Origin: Sinorhizobium chiapasense
GTDB taxonomy: Bacteria; Pseudomonadota; Alphaproteobacteria; Rhizobiales; Rhizobiaceae
Assembly (NCBI RefSeq): GCF_036488675.1
Contig: NZ_CP133148.1
Location: 62,001-126,000 of the forward strand
DNA length: 64,000 nt
Direction of reading: 5' to 3'
Shown here: positions 9,351 to 17,483 of the stretch, one piece after another
Position numbering within the stretch: position 1 is the first letter of the stretch
Layout: each line of letters begins with the position of its first letter
The notes under the pieces: generated by a model
What the model was told of the DNA's origin: nothing
What the model saw: only the letters and a program-made list of their open reading frames with translations
Databases searched by the model: none
Translations under genes and position numbers: made by a program

Positions 9351-10010
9351 TTATGCGGTCGGCTGCTTCGTCTTCCTGAGATAGGGCAGGATCGTGTCGA
9401 AGGAGCCGAAGCGCTGGATCGCATCCTCGTTGGATACGGCCGCGGTGATGATGACGTCCTCGCCCTGCTGCCAGTTCGCCGGTGTCGCGACCTGGTGCTT
9501 GGCGGTCAGCTGGATCGAATCGATCGCACGCAGGATCTCGTTGAAATTGCGGCCGGTCGTCATCGGATAGGTGAGGATCAGCTTGATCTTCTTGTCCGGG
9601 CCGATGACGTAGACCGAGCGCACGGTGGCGTTGTCGGCCGGTGTGCGGCCCTCCGACGTCTCGCCGGCGTCGGCCGGCAACATGTCGTAGAGCTTGGCCA
9701 CCTTGAGGTCCCGGTCGCCGATCAGCGGATATTCGACGTCGAAACCGGTTGCGACCTTGATGTCGTTCTTCCACTTGCTGTGGCTTTCGACCGGATCGAC
9801 GGAGATGCCGATGATCTTGACGCCGCGCTTGCGGAACTCGTTCTCGATCCCGGCCATGGCGCCGAGTTCCGTGGTGCAGACAGGCGTGAAATTCTTCGGA
9901 TGGGAGAAGAGAACCGCCCAGCCGTCGCCGATCCAATCATGGAAATTGATCGAGCCCTGGGTGGTCTCGGCGGTGAAGTCGGGGGCAGTCTGGTTGATAC
10001 GGAGACCCAT
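9351..10010 (-). CDS. 1-Cys (Prx6-type) peroxiredoxin
   Basis: Thiol peroxidase that reduces hydrogen peroxide and organic peroxides. The start MGLRINQTAPDFTAET gives 219 residues, normal for the Prx6 class, and is preceded by GGAGC; the longer upstream frame has no family similarity. The peroxidatic Cys45 sits in the canonical PVCTTE motif with upstream HPKNFTP. The C-terminal domain (RPVATPANW-like region, here HQVATPANWQQGEDV) is typical of 1-Cys enzymes, and no resolving Cys is present in the usual 2-Cys place. Cytoplasmic. It stands alone between the SMR gene and a 433-base gap. Confidence 0.92.
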   Translation of the reverse strand: MGLRINQTAPDFTAETTQGSINFHDWIGDGWAVLFSHPKNFTPVCTTELGAMAGIENEFRKRGVKIIGISVDPVESHSKWKNDIKVATGFDVEYPLIGDRDLKVAKLYDMLPADAGETSEGRTPADNATVRSVYVIGPDKKIKLILTYPMTTGRNFNEILRAIDSIQLTAKHQVATPANWQQGEDVIITAAVSNEDAIQRFGSFDTILPYLRKTKQPTA

Positions 10011-10338
10011 GGTCAGCTCCTTTGCGGCTGTGCGATTAAGTTTGCGCAGGATAGCGCAATCGTGGCGCTTTTCGAGGAGGAAACGTGCGAGAACGATCCG
10101 CAAAAAGGATGTCAGCAGCGTGATGTACCGCTTTTGGAGAAAAAAATCGCTGGGGCACACGCAGTGCTGGTATTCATCGAACTATGCTCGAATAAAGGAA
10201 ATGTTTCAGTGCTGCGCGACGCGCTTGGTCGTAACGCTCCGAGGCGTCCCGTCGAGCCGGTGCGCGCTTCCGCTGCGGGCAGCAGCAGGCAAGAACGCGA
10301 TGCGCATCAACGAAGGCTTCACCCCCGTCGAGTGGTTG
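10011..10338. other. Intergenic stretch with no convincing gene
   Basis: This gap holds the promoter region of the minus-strand peroxiredoxin gene. Short open frames on both strands lack family motifs and good ribosome-binding sites. The part next to the helicase gene (10339-10446) is a repeat listed separately. I see nothing else here. Confidence 0.5.
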
Positions 10339-10446
10339 GAGCGAGGGAAAGTGTGAGCGGTTTCCGCCGGCATCCCGCGTCTCAAGTCATCGGATCGATC
10401 ACGTTTGCGATTTTGGGCCGACTCGACCCAAAATCATTGTGATCTA
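10339..10446 (+). repeat. Mosaic intergenic repeat, two-hairpin module (partial copy)
   Basis: A diverged copy of the module with a GGGA-AAAGTGTG...CATCCCGC hairpin and a second palindrome around TTTTGGGCCGACTCGACCCAAAAT. The right end, GTGATCTAG, runs into the helicase stop codon (minus strand TAG at 10446-10444). Other copies are at 12479, 20383 and 33250. Confidence 0.75.
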
Positions 10447-12324
10447 GTATTGCCGGTTCTTTGCGTTGGCGCGTTTCGCTTTCGGTTTGAAGCCGCCAGC
10501 GTCCTTTTGCGCTGCTGGCTTGCCTTTCTTGGATCGAGGCTTCTCATCGCGTTTCTCAAGACGGGCATCCTCGGTAAAGGCCGGCTTCTTTTCGAACTTG
10601 CGCTTCGATTTGAAATCCTCGCGTGCTGCGTCAGCGGTCCGCTTCTTCGCGAAGCCGGGCTTTTCCTGACGCGGCTGCGAGAGATCCGGAGTTCCCGGGA
10701 GCGCCTTGACGCGAATGCCCTTTTCCAGGGTCCGGTTCGGACCGATTGCCGAGAGGAAGCGTTCGGCGCCCTCGGCCGTCAGTTCGACATAGGTCTCTTC
10801 CGGCTGCATCCGGATCGCGCCGATATCGCGCTTGGAAAGCTTGCCGTGGCGGCACAGCATCGGGATCAGCCAGCGCGGCTCGGCATTCTGCTTGCGGCCG
10901 ACCGAGAGCGAAAACCAGTTGCCGTCGGTGAAGTCGGCGCGCGGTGCGCCGAAATCATCGCGGGTCGTCGCGGCAGCATCGCGCCGCCCCTTCCTGCGTT
11001 CGTCCGCGAGCGAAACATCGGTGAGATCCTCCGGCGCCGAGCGACCGGAACGCAACTGTCGCACGAAGGCCGCCGCCAACTTCTCTGCGCCGTGACGGTC
11101 GATCAGAGCCCGCACGATCGCCTGTTCGTCGTCGCGCAGCGGCTCGTCGAACGCCGGATCGGCGATGATGCGCTCATCGTCGCGGCTCGCAACCTCGTCG
11201 GCTGACGGCGGTTTCGCCCAGGTCGCGGTGATGCGCGCATTTTCCAGAAGCCTTTCGGCCTTGCGGCGCGCATTGACGGGCACGATCAGCGCGCTCACGC
11301 CCTTCTGGCCCGCGCGGCCTGTGCGTCCACTTCTGTGCAGCAAGGTCTCGGGATTCGTAGGCAGATCGGCGTGGATCACGAGCTCCAGCCCGGGCAGGTC
11401 GATTCCGCGAGCCGCAACATCGGTCGCGATGCAGACGCGGGCGCGACCGTCGCGCATCGCCTGCAGCGCGTGCGTTCTTTCGTTCTGGCTGAGTTCGCCC
11501 GAGAGTGCCACGACAGAGAAACCGCGATTGTTGAAGCGGGCTGTCAGGTGATTGACCGCGGCACGGGTGGAGCAGAAAACGATCGCGTTTCGCGCCTCGT
11601 AATAGCGAAGCACGTTGATGATCGCGTTCTCGCGGTCGCTCGGGGCGACGACGAGCGAACGATATTCGATATCGCCATGCTGCTTCTGTTCGGATGCGGT
11701 GCTGACGCGGACGGCGTCTCGCTGATAGTTCTTGGCGAGCGTCGCGATCGAGCGCGGCACGGTCGCCGAGAACATCAGCGTGCGCCGGTCGGCCGGCGAC
11801 GCTTCGAGGATGAACTCGAGATCCTCGCGAAAACCGAGGTCGAGCATCTCGTCCGCCTCGTCCAGCACCACAGCGCGCAGTGCCGAGATGTCGAGCGAAT
11901 CCCGGCGGATGTGGTCGCAGAGCCGCCCCGGCGTGCCGACGACGATATGGGCGCCGCGTTCGAGCGCGCGTCGTTCGTTGCGCATATCCATGCCGCCGAC
12001 ACAGGAGGCGATGGTGGCGCCCGCCACCTCGTAGAGCCATTCGAGCTCGCGCTTCACCTGCAGCGCCAGCTCGCGCGTGGGCGCAATGACAAGCGCGAGC
12101 GGTGCGCCCGCCGCGCCGAAACGCTGCGTGCCGTCGAGCAGCGTCGGGGCCAGCGCCAGGCCGAAAGCCACGGTCTTGCCGGACCCGGTCTGGGCCGAAA
12201 CCAGCGCGTCGGCACCATCGAGCGCCGGATCGAGCATCGCCTTCTGCACCGGCGTCAGCTCGTTGTAACCGCGTCTTGCCAACGCCTCGGCGATCGCGGG
12301 CGCGATCCCTTCGAAATCAGTCAT
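10444..12324 (-). CDS. DEAD-box ATP-dependent RNA helicase with DbpA-type RNA-binding tail
   Basis: RNA helicase of 626 residues, probably acting in ribosome assembly, RNA decay or cold adaptation. The core motifs appear in order: the Q motif (YNELTPVQKAML), Walker A AQTGSGKT, PTRELA, TPGRL, DEAD in VVLDEADEMLDLG, SAT, then the RecA2 motifs around RGIDLPGLELVIHADLP and HRSGRTGRAG. After about residue 450 comes a DbpA-like RNA-binding domain (KRDIGAIRMQPEETYVELTA), then a Lys/Arg-rich tail of about 80 residues likely to bind RNA non-specifically. It is between DeaD/CsdA and DbpA in architecture, so I give no symbol. Its TAG stop lies at the edge of an intergenic repeat. Confidence 0.93.
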   Translation of the reverse strand: MTDFEGIAPAIAEALARRGYNELTPVQKAMLDPALDGADALVSAQTGSGKTVAFGLALAPTLLDGTQRFGAAGAPLALVIAPTRELALQVKRELEWLYEVAGATIASCVGGMDMRNERRALERGAHIVVGTPGRLCDHIRRDSLDISALRAVVLDEADEMLDLGFREDLEFILEASPADRRTLMFSATVPRSIATLAKNYQRDAVRVSTASEQKQHGDIEYRSLVVAPSDRENAIINVLRYYEARNAIVFCSTRAAVNHLTARFNNRGFSVVALSGELSQNERTHALQAMRDGRARVCIATDVAARGIDLPGLELVIHADLPTNPETLLHRSGRTGRAGQKGVSALIVPVNARRKAERLLENARITATWAKPPSADEVASRDDERIIADPAFDEPLRDDEQAIVRALIDRHGAEKLAAAFVRQLRSGRSAPEDLTDVSLADERRKGRRDAAATTRDDFGAPRADFTDGNWFSLSVGRKQNAEPRWLIPMLCRHGKLSKRDIGAIRMQPEETYVELTAEGAERFLSAIGPNRTLEKGIRVKALPGTPDLSQPRQEKPGFAKKRTADAAREDFKSKRKFEKKPAFTEDARLEKRDEKPRSKKGKPAAQKDAGGFKPKAKRANAKNRQY

Positions 12325-12478
12325 ATCTTGTCTTTCGGATATCGGTCTTCACGCCGGTGGACGAGCGGATGTGCGATCAGGTCGTCATCAGGCGTCGATT
12401 GCCACGGCCAACACGTCGCGGGCCTGTTCATGGCGCGCTACATACGCGGCAGGAACGCTAATGTACAGGCGGAATCTT

Positions 12479-12538
12479 TAGAGCGGGATGAGGAAAAGTG
12501 TGTGTGGTTTTCCGCCCCGCATCCCGCTCAAACTTCTA
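12479..12538 (+). repeat. Mosaic intergenic repeat, single-hairpin copy
   Basis: A stem of GAGCGGGATG and CATCCCGCTC encloses AGGAAAAGTGTGTG and TTTTCCGCC. It is the same module as at 20383-20434 and, inverted, at 33317-33364. Its right end TTCTA supplies the minus-strand TAG stop of the DUF805 gene. Confidence 0.8.
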
Positions 12539-12892
12539 GCGCCCGGGACCGTTGTTGCGGCTGCCGAATTCGTTGTCGCCCTTCGTGCCCGGCCACAGAC
12601 AGAGGGCGATGAACACGATCGGGCTCAGAACCGGAATGAAAAGGCAGAGCGCCAGCGGGCCGGGATAGCCGATGTCATGCAGGCGCTTGATCGCCAGCAT
12701 CGCGATGGAAACGGTCGAAAGGACGCCGGAGACGATGAGCGCCAGTGTCCAGAGCGCCAATGCGGTGTCTTCGTTTTCGTTCTTCAGCATCTGCATCAGG
12801 AAGACGCAGCTGACGAGGAACCAGAAAAGCCAGGAAAGGAAGAAGGGCAGGCGGCCGATGCGGCCGGAGGGGCTGAAGAACAGCCAGGTCAT
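12536..12892 (-). CDS. DUF805 family membrane protein
   Basis: A small inner-membrane protein of the DUF805 family; the start MTWLFFSPSGRIGRLPFF is the usual beginning, giving 118 residues. Three or four hydrophobic helices are present, and the conserved motif IKRLHDIGYPG precedes the C-terminal pair, ending with WPGTKGDNEFG, a typical family signature. A GGAGGAGGGG stretch lies upstream of this ATG. An alternative ATG at 12919 would add nine residues. It starts 32 bases beyond the dapD stop on the same strand, so it is probably co-transcribed with dapD. Function is unknown for the family. Confidence 0.85.
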   Translation of the reverse strand: MTWLFFSPSGRIGRLPFFLSWLFWFLVSCVFLMQMLKNENEDTALALWTLALIVSGVLSTVSIAMLAIKRLHDIGYPGPLALCLFIPVLSPIVFIALCLWPGTKGDNEFGSRNNGPGR

Positions 12893-12923
12893 GCTCGGCT
12901 GTCGCCCCTCCTCCGCCATCGCA

Positions 12924-13781
12924 TCAATCTCTGAGCAGCTCGTTGATGCCGGTCTTGGCGCGCGTTTTCTCGTCGACGCGCTTGACGATGACCGCGCAAT
13001 AGAGGTTCGGGGCAGGCTGGCCGTTTGCCATGGTCGAGCTGGATGGCATCGAGCCTGCCACAACGACGGAATAGGGCGGCACTTCGCCGTAGGTCACTTC
13101 GCCCGTCGCGCGATCGACGATCTTGGTCGACTTGCCGATGAAGACGCCCATGCCGAGAACCGAGCCTTCGCGGACGATACAGCCTTCGACAACCTCCGAG
13201 CGTGCGCCGATGAAGCAATTGTCCTCGATGATTGTCGGTCCTGCCTGCATCGGCTCCAGCACACCGCCGATGCCGACGCCACCCGAAAGGTGCACGTTCT
13301 TGCCGATCTGCGCACAGGAACCGACGGTTGCCCACGTATCGACCATCGTGCCCTCGCCGACATAGGCGCCGAGATTGACGAAGGACGGCATCAGGATCGC
13401 GTTCGGTGCGATATAGGCCGAGCGGCGGACGACGCAGTTCGGAACGGCGCGGAAACCGGCCTTCTCGAACTCGTTGACGCTCCAGCCGTCGAACTTGGAG
13501 GGAACCTTGTCCCACCAGACAGACTCGCCGGGACCGCCCCTGACAAGTTCCATCGGGTTCAGCCGGAAGGACAGAAGAACGGCTTTCTTCAGCCACTGAT
13601 TGACGGTCCAGGTGCCGTCCGGACCGCGTTCGGCGACGCGGGCCTTGCCACTGTCAAGCAGGTTCAGCGCCGCTTCGACGGCTTCGCGGACCGCGCCGCG
13701 GGTGCTGGTATTGACGGCTTCGCGATCGTCGAAGGCGGTCTCGATGGTCTGCGACAAAGAGGCAAGGTCGTGGGTCGTCAT
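12924..13781 (-). CDS. dapD: Tetrahydrodipicolinate N-succinyltransferase DapD
   Basis: Transfers a succinyl group from succinyl-CoA to 2,3,4,5-tetrahydropyridine-2,6-dicarboxylate, the step that commits to the succinylase branch of diaminopimelate and lysine synthesis. At 285 residues it has the expected size. The N-terminal helical domain (about 1-100) is followed by a left-handed beta helix of hexapeptide repeats, seen in runs such as [20 protein letters not shown] and [21 protein letters not shown] homotrimeric cytoplasmic enzyme. The start is preceded by AAGGAATTCCG. It probably shares a transcript with the DUF805 gene downstream. Confidence 0.95.
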   Translation of the reverse strand: MTTHDLASLSQTIETAFDDREAVNTSTRGAVREAVEAALNLLDSGKARVAERGPDGTWTVNQWLKKAVLLSFRLNPMELVRGGPGESVWWDKVPSKFDGWSVNEFEKAGFRAVPNCVVRRSAYIAPNAILMPSFVNLGAYVGEGTMVDTWATVGSCAQIGKNVHLSGGVGIGGVLEPMQAGPTIIEDNCFIGARSEVVEGCIVREGSVLGMGVFIGKSTKIVDRATGEVTYGEVPPYSVVVAGSMPSSSTMANGQPAPNLYCAVIVKRVDEKTRAKTGINELLRD

Positions 13782-13816
13782 CGGAATTCCTTATGTTCGG
13801 CGTTGTCGTGCAAGCT

Positions 13817-13921
13817 CTACTGCATAATTCCTTAAATCGGAACCGATTTGAGGACAAAGTCATGCAGCAACTCAAAGTGCTACCGCGACCTCACGCGTCT
13901 CGATGACGTGTGGCGCCGTAG
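13817..13921 (+). repeat. RIME1-like palindromic repeat
   Basis: About 105 bases with two palindromes: one framed by TGCAT/CATGCAG around CCTTAAATCG-CGATTTGAGG, the second framed by CTACCGCG and TGGCGCCGTAG around CGCGTC-GACGTG. It is one of six near-full copies in this window and lies between the divergent dapD and LOG-family genes. Confidence 0.8.
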
Positions 13922-14086
13922 AGGCATAAATCTGAAAAGTTGAAGCGCTTTTGGCTCCGACATCTCAGCAGGACTTGGCAAACTTCCGTGTTTCCGGCAG
14001 TAGGGACGCCTCTATGACCGAGGAAACACGACAGGGCGCGTCCGGACGAGATGCCGTCTGTGCGAAACGCGACGGGAAGATGAAAT
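13922..14086. other. Remainder of the dapD / LOG-family divergent gap
   Basis: Together with the repeat this makes a gap of about 305 bases. It should hold the promoter for the LOG-family gene. No open frame with a supporting ribosome-binding site and no further repeat was recognised. Confidence 0.4.
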
Positions 14087-14986
14087 ATGGCACGTATGAA
14101 GAAGCGCAGTCTGCGCCGCAAGGATGGGGTCTGGGATCCGCTGGCCGACAGCTCGCAGAGCAGGCTGCGCGCCTCGACCGTGCCGCTGACGCCGCAGTCG
14201 GCCTCGCCGACCTATCGCCTCGCCTATATCGATGATGATTTTCTCTGCCGCGAAGAATTGAGGCCGGTACGTCTGCAACTCGAGCTCCTGAAGACGGAGA
14301 TGATGCTCGAGGAGCGGGGGATCAATTCGACCGTGGTGATGTTCGGCGGCGCGCGCATCCCCGAGCCGGGCGGCGAGGCCTGGGCGGCCAAGAACGATAC
14401 GCAGCGCAAGAACCTCGAAGCAGCATCGATTTATTACGACGAAGCACGCAAATTCGCGCGGATCTGCTCGGAGCAGTCCGCCAAGCTCCACTTCAAGGAA
14501 TATGTCATTGTCACCGGCGGCGGCCCGGGGGTGATGGAGGCGGGAAACCGCGGCGCGGCGGACGCCGGAGCCCCTTCGATCGGTCTCAACATCGTGCTGC
14601 CGCACGAGCAGGCGCCGAACCGCTTCGTGACGCCGGAACTGTCGTTCAACTTCCACTATTTCGCCATCCGCAAGATGCATTTCCTGCTGCGCGCGAAGGC
14701 GGTCACGGTGTTTCCCGGCGGCTTCGGTACGCTGGATGAATTGTTCGAAACGCTGACGCTGATGCAGACGGGCCGTCTGGCCCTGGTGCCGCTCATCCTC
14801 TTCGGCGAAAAGTTCTGGCGCACCATCGTCAACTTCGAGGCACTGGCCGAGTTCGGCACGATCGCGCCGAACGACGTCGATCTCGTGCATTTCGTCGAGA
14901 CCGCGGAAGAGGCCTGGGAGATCATTGCCCGCTTCTACGAAACGGTGGACCCGCGATCGATCCCGATGGCGTCTGGCCGGCGGTAG
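14087..14986 (+). CDS. LOG family protein (TIGR00730-type nucleotide phosphoribohydrolase-like)
   Basis: A 299-residue Rossmann-fold protein of the LOG family, long misnamed lysine decarboxylase. The two defining motifs are present: GGGPGVMEAGNRGA (about 145-158) and PGGFGTLDELFE (about 211-222). Enzymes of this family remove ribose 5-phosphate from purine or cytokinin nucleotides. The roughly 85-residue N-terminal extension before GGARIPEPGG places it with the long bacterial forms, whose substrates include ordinary purine monophosphates, so a cytokinin role should not be assumed. The start MARMKKRSLRRKDG is Lys/Arg-rich. Monocistronic by appearance; convergent with the EF-hand gene. Confidence 0.85.
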   Translation: MARMKKRSLRRKDGVWDPLADSSQSRLRASTVPLTPQSASPTYRLAYIDDDFLCREELRPVRLQLELLKTEMMLEERGINSTVVMFGGARIPEPGGEAWAAKNDTQRKNLEAASIYYDEARKFARICSEQSAKLHFKEYVIVTGGGPGVMEAGNRGAADAGAPSIGLNIVLPHEQAPNRFVTPELSFNFHYFAIRKMHFLLRAKAVTVFPGGFGTLDELFETLTLMQTGRLALVPLILFGEKFWRTIVNFEALAEFGTIAPNDVDLVHFVETAEEAWEIIARFYETVDPRSIPMASGRR

Positions 14987-15021
14987 AATACCGGCTTCTC
15001 GCCGCCTCCATGCGGAAGAGG

Positions 15022-15053
15022 GCGAGAGGGAGTCGCGTTAGACCCCTCTCGCA
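15022..15053. terminator. Inverted repeat at the convergent LOG / EF-hand junction
   Basis: GCGAGAGGG and CCCTCTCGC form a nine-base stem with a 14-base loop over the 3' end of the EF-hand gene. There is no T-run on either side, so it may be a weak or factor-dependent terminator. Confidence 0.3.
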
Positions 15054-15562
15054 AAATCGGAGGCGTCGATCAGACCGTCGCCGTTGCGGTCGCGGCGCTT
15101 GAACATCCGCTCCGCAGCACCTACCAATTCGGCGGCGCTCAGAGATCCGTTGCCGTCGGCGTCGACACGTGCAAACGCGCGCGGTCGCATCCCCGGAAGC
15201 ATGGCGGGCCGAGCCTCGCGGAGCTTGGCGATCGCCTGGTCCCGCTCCGTACCGGTCTTCGCCCTGGCGTCGCGCCATGCTTTGCGCGCCTCGCGGAATG
15301 CCTGGCGCATTGCCTCGATCTCTTCGCGGCTGATCTCACCATTGCCGTTGGTGTCGAAGCTTTTGAAATTCGTCGAGATCCGCGCCTGAAGTTCCTGAAG
15401 GGAGACCTTCGAATCGCCGCTCGTGTCGAGGCGTTTGATCATGCGCTCCACGCGCTGTTCGGTCGTGAGTTTGTTTCTGGCTGCAAATGAAGGTGCTGAA
15501 AGGCCGGTGACCGCCACGGCGAGGATGGTGGCGCCGAGAATGAAGGTCCTGTTACGCATCAT
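15038..15562 (-). CDS. Exported EF-hand calcium-binding protein
   Basis: A 174-residue protein with a signal peptide (MMRNRTFILGATILAVAVTG, cleavage after the SFA-A region near 28) and four EF-hand loops: DTSGDSKVSLQE, DTNGNGEISREE, DADGNGSLSAAE and DRNGDGLIDASD. All have acidic residues at the loop ends and Gly at position 6 or an acceptable substitute, so calcium binding is likely. A charged Ala/Arg-rich linker helix separates the two pairs. It is expected in the periplasm. Rhizobia have other EF-hand proteins such as calsymin, but that protein is larger and I do not equate them. A second ATG one codon in is an equally good start. Confidence 0.85.
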   Translation of the reverse strand: MMRNRTFILGATILAVAVTGLSAPSFAARNKLTTEQRVERMIKRLDTSGDSKVSLQELQARISTNFKSFDTNGNGEISREEIEAMRQAFREARKAWRDARAKTGTERDQAIAKLREARPAMLPGMRPRAFARVDADGNGSLSAAELVGAAERMFKRRDRNGDGLIDASDFARGV

Positions 15563-15684
15563 GCTTTCCTTCGATCAATTATCCTGAGCAAAGGATAGGC
15601 AAGCAGGGGCTTGGCGCCAGTTAAACTTTCGTAATTCAAACCTCTGGCGGGTTAGCGGTTTTTCAGTGGTTGAATCGTGTTGCG

Positions 15685-16398
15685 TCAGGGCTGCGCCACG
15701 ACCCGCCGCAGGAATCCGGCAAGGTTCTCGGTGACGTAGTCGATCTGCTCGTCCGCGTCGCTCGACGTCTCCCAGGCCTCGACGAATTCGTATTCGAGAT
15801 TGCGCGGCACGAGCAGCACGGTTTTCATGCCGAGCGCCTTCGGGACCAGGAGATTGCGCGGCAAGTCCTCGAACATGACTGCATTGCGGGTATCGACGCG
15901 ATGAAGGCTCATGAACTTGTCATAGGTGTCGCCGGCAGGCTTGGGCACGAAATTGGCGGCGACGATGTCGAAGATGTCGTCGAAGTGGTCGAGAATGCCG
16001 AGTGCGCGCGCTGTCATTTCCGCATGGGCGACACTGCCATTGGTGAAGATGAATTTGCGCCCCGGCAGCGCCTTGATCGCCTCGCCGAGCGCGGGGTCGG
16101 CCGGAACCACGCTGTAGTCGATTGCGTGCGCCCTCTGCAGGAAGTCGTTCGGGTCGACGCCATGATGAACCATCAGTCCTTGCAGCGTCGTGCCGTGATC
16201 GCGGTAGTATTCCTTCTGCAACTTCTTCGCTTCCGCCGGCTCGAGCGACAGGAGTTCGGCGACATAGGCCGTCATGTTGCGGTCGATCTGTGCGAAGAGG
16301 TTGACGTGGTGCGGATAGAGCGTGTTATCGAGATCGAAGACCCAGTCTGTGACATGGGCGAACTCGGCATGGGTCGGGAGGCGATCGAGCTTTTTCAT
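15685..16398 (-). CDS. HAD-superfamily pyrimidine 5'-nucleotidase
   Basis: HAD-fold phosphatase of 237 residues resembling the SDT1-type pyrimidine 5'-nucleotidases, which remove phosphate from UMP and CMP. Motif I is DLDNTLYP with both Asp residues (near 20-22); motif II is FTNGS; the conserved acidic motif III follows in MFEDLPRNLL. The start MKKLDRLPTHAEFAHVTDW fits family length; a longer frame reaches 16467 but adds residues without similarity. No clear ribosome-binding site precedes the chosen ATG. Cytoplasmic, and divergent from the EamA exporter. Substrate specificity is inferred. Confidence 0.85.
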   Translation of the reverse strand: MKKLDRLPTHAEFAHVTDWVFDLDNTLYPHHVNLFAQIDRNMTAYVAELLSLEPAEAKKLQKEYYRDHGTTLQGLMVHHGVDPNDFLQRAHAIDYSVVPADPALGEAIKALPGRKFIFTNGSVAHAEMTARALGILDHFDDIFDIVAANFVPKPAGDTYDKFMSLHRVDTRNAVMFEDLPRNLLVPKALGMKTVLLVPRNLEYEFVEAWETSSDADEQIDYVTENLAGFLRRVVAQP

Positions 16399-16502
16399 GG
16401 CCGGGTTATGACATGGCAGGCTTACGAAGGAAAACGGATTTATTTTATCTCGCGCCGCGCGCACCAATGGATTGTCCGTCGTGCGCGTGCTAGCTCGCGA
16501 AA

Positions 16503-17417
16503 ATGGAAACCTGGGTCCTTATCACCGTCGCCGCGGCGTTCCTTCAGAATGTCCGCTCCGCCATGCAGAAGCACCTCAAGGGCGTCATGGGCACCATCGG
16601 CGCGACCTTCGTGCGCTTCGGCTTCGGCTTGCCTTTCGCACTCTTCTACCTCGTCGTCCTTTGGCGTGGCGCCGGGCACCCCCTGCCGGTCCCGAATGCC
16701 GCGTTTTTTCTCTGGGCTGTCGTCGGCGGACTGGCGCAGATTGCCGCGACTTTCCTGCTCGTCCATCTCTTTTCCTTTCGCAACTTCGCCGTCGGCACGG
16801 CCTACTCTCGCACCGAACCGGCGCAGGCGGCGCTCTTCGGCCTGATTTTCCTGGGCGAGAAAGCGAGCCAGGGCGCGCTGGTGGCGATCGCCATTTCGGT
16901 GGTAGGCGTCATGCTCATCTCCGTCGCCCGCACCACGCTTAGCCCGCGGTCTCTGGTAACTTCGGTTTTCAGCCGCACGGCCGGAATAGGCCTTGCGTCC
17001 GGTACCTTCTTCGGCCTCTCGGCGGTTTCCTATCGCTCCGCCTCGCTGGCGCTGGCGCCGAGCCTGCCGGCACCGGACTATGCGATGCAGGCGAGCTTCA
17101 CGCTCGGCTTCGTCATCCTGCTGCAAACCGTCGTGATGCTTGCCTGGATCGTGATCCGCGAGCCGGAGGAACTGCAACGGATCGGCGCCGCATGGCGACC
17201 GGCCTTCGTCGTCGGCTTTGTCGGCGCCTCGGCATCCTTCGGCTGGTTCATGGCGATGACCTTGCAGCAGGCCGCGATCGTCAAGGTCGTGGCGCAGGTC
17301 GAGATGCTCTTCACCTTCGCCTCCTCCTTCTTCGTATTTCGCGAGTGGATCAACCGCCTCGAATTGCTCGGCTGCCTGCTGATCGTACTCGGCGTCGTGA
17401 TGCTGATCGCTTTGTAA
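16503..17417 (+). CDS. EamA/DMT-superfamily transporter
   Basis: Ten-helix drug/metabolite-superfamily permease of 304 residues, inner membrane. Two EamA repeats are visible, with the first ending around FLGEKASQGALVAIAISVVGV and the second around FFVFREWINRLELLGCLLIVLGVV, where each repeat carries its conserved acidic residue. Substrates in this family range from amino acids to purines and cannot be told from sequence. It is divergent from the nucleotidase, which could hint at nucleoside-related export, but that is only a neighbourhood argument. The next gene, ada, begins 66 bases later on the same strand. Confidence 0.88.
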   Translation: METWVLITVAAAFLQNVRSAMQKHLKGVMGTIGATFVRFGFGLPFALFYLVVLWRGAGHPLPVPNAAFFLWAVVGGLAQIAATFLLVHLFSFRNFAVGTAYSRTEPAQAALFGLIFLGEKASQGALVAIAISVVGVMLISVARTTLSPRSLVTSVFSRTAGIGLASGTFFGLSAVSYRSASLALAPSLPAPDYAMQASFTLGFVILLQTVVMLAWIVIREPEELQRIGAAWRPAFVVGFVGASASFGWFMAMTLQQAAIVKVVAQVEMLFTFASSFFVFREWINRLELLGCLLIVLGVVMLIAL

Positions 17418-17483
17418 AGGGCGCCCGAAATAGGCGCCCGAATTTCGGCGGACGAGTCGCGTGACGAGTGTTACAACAGTCGC

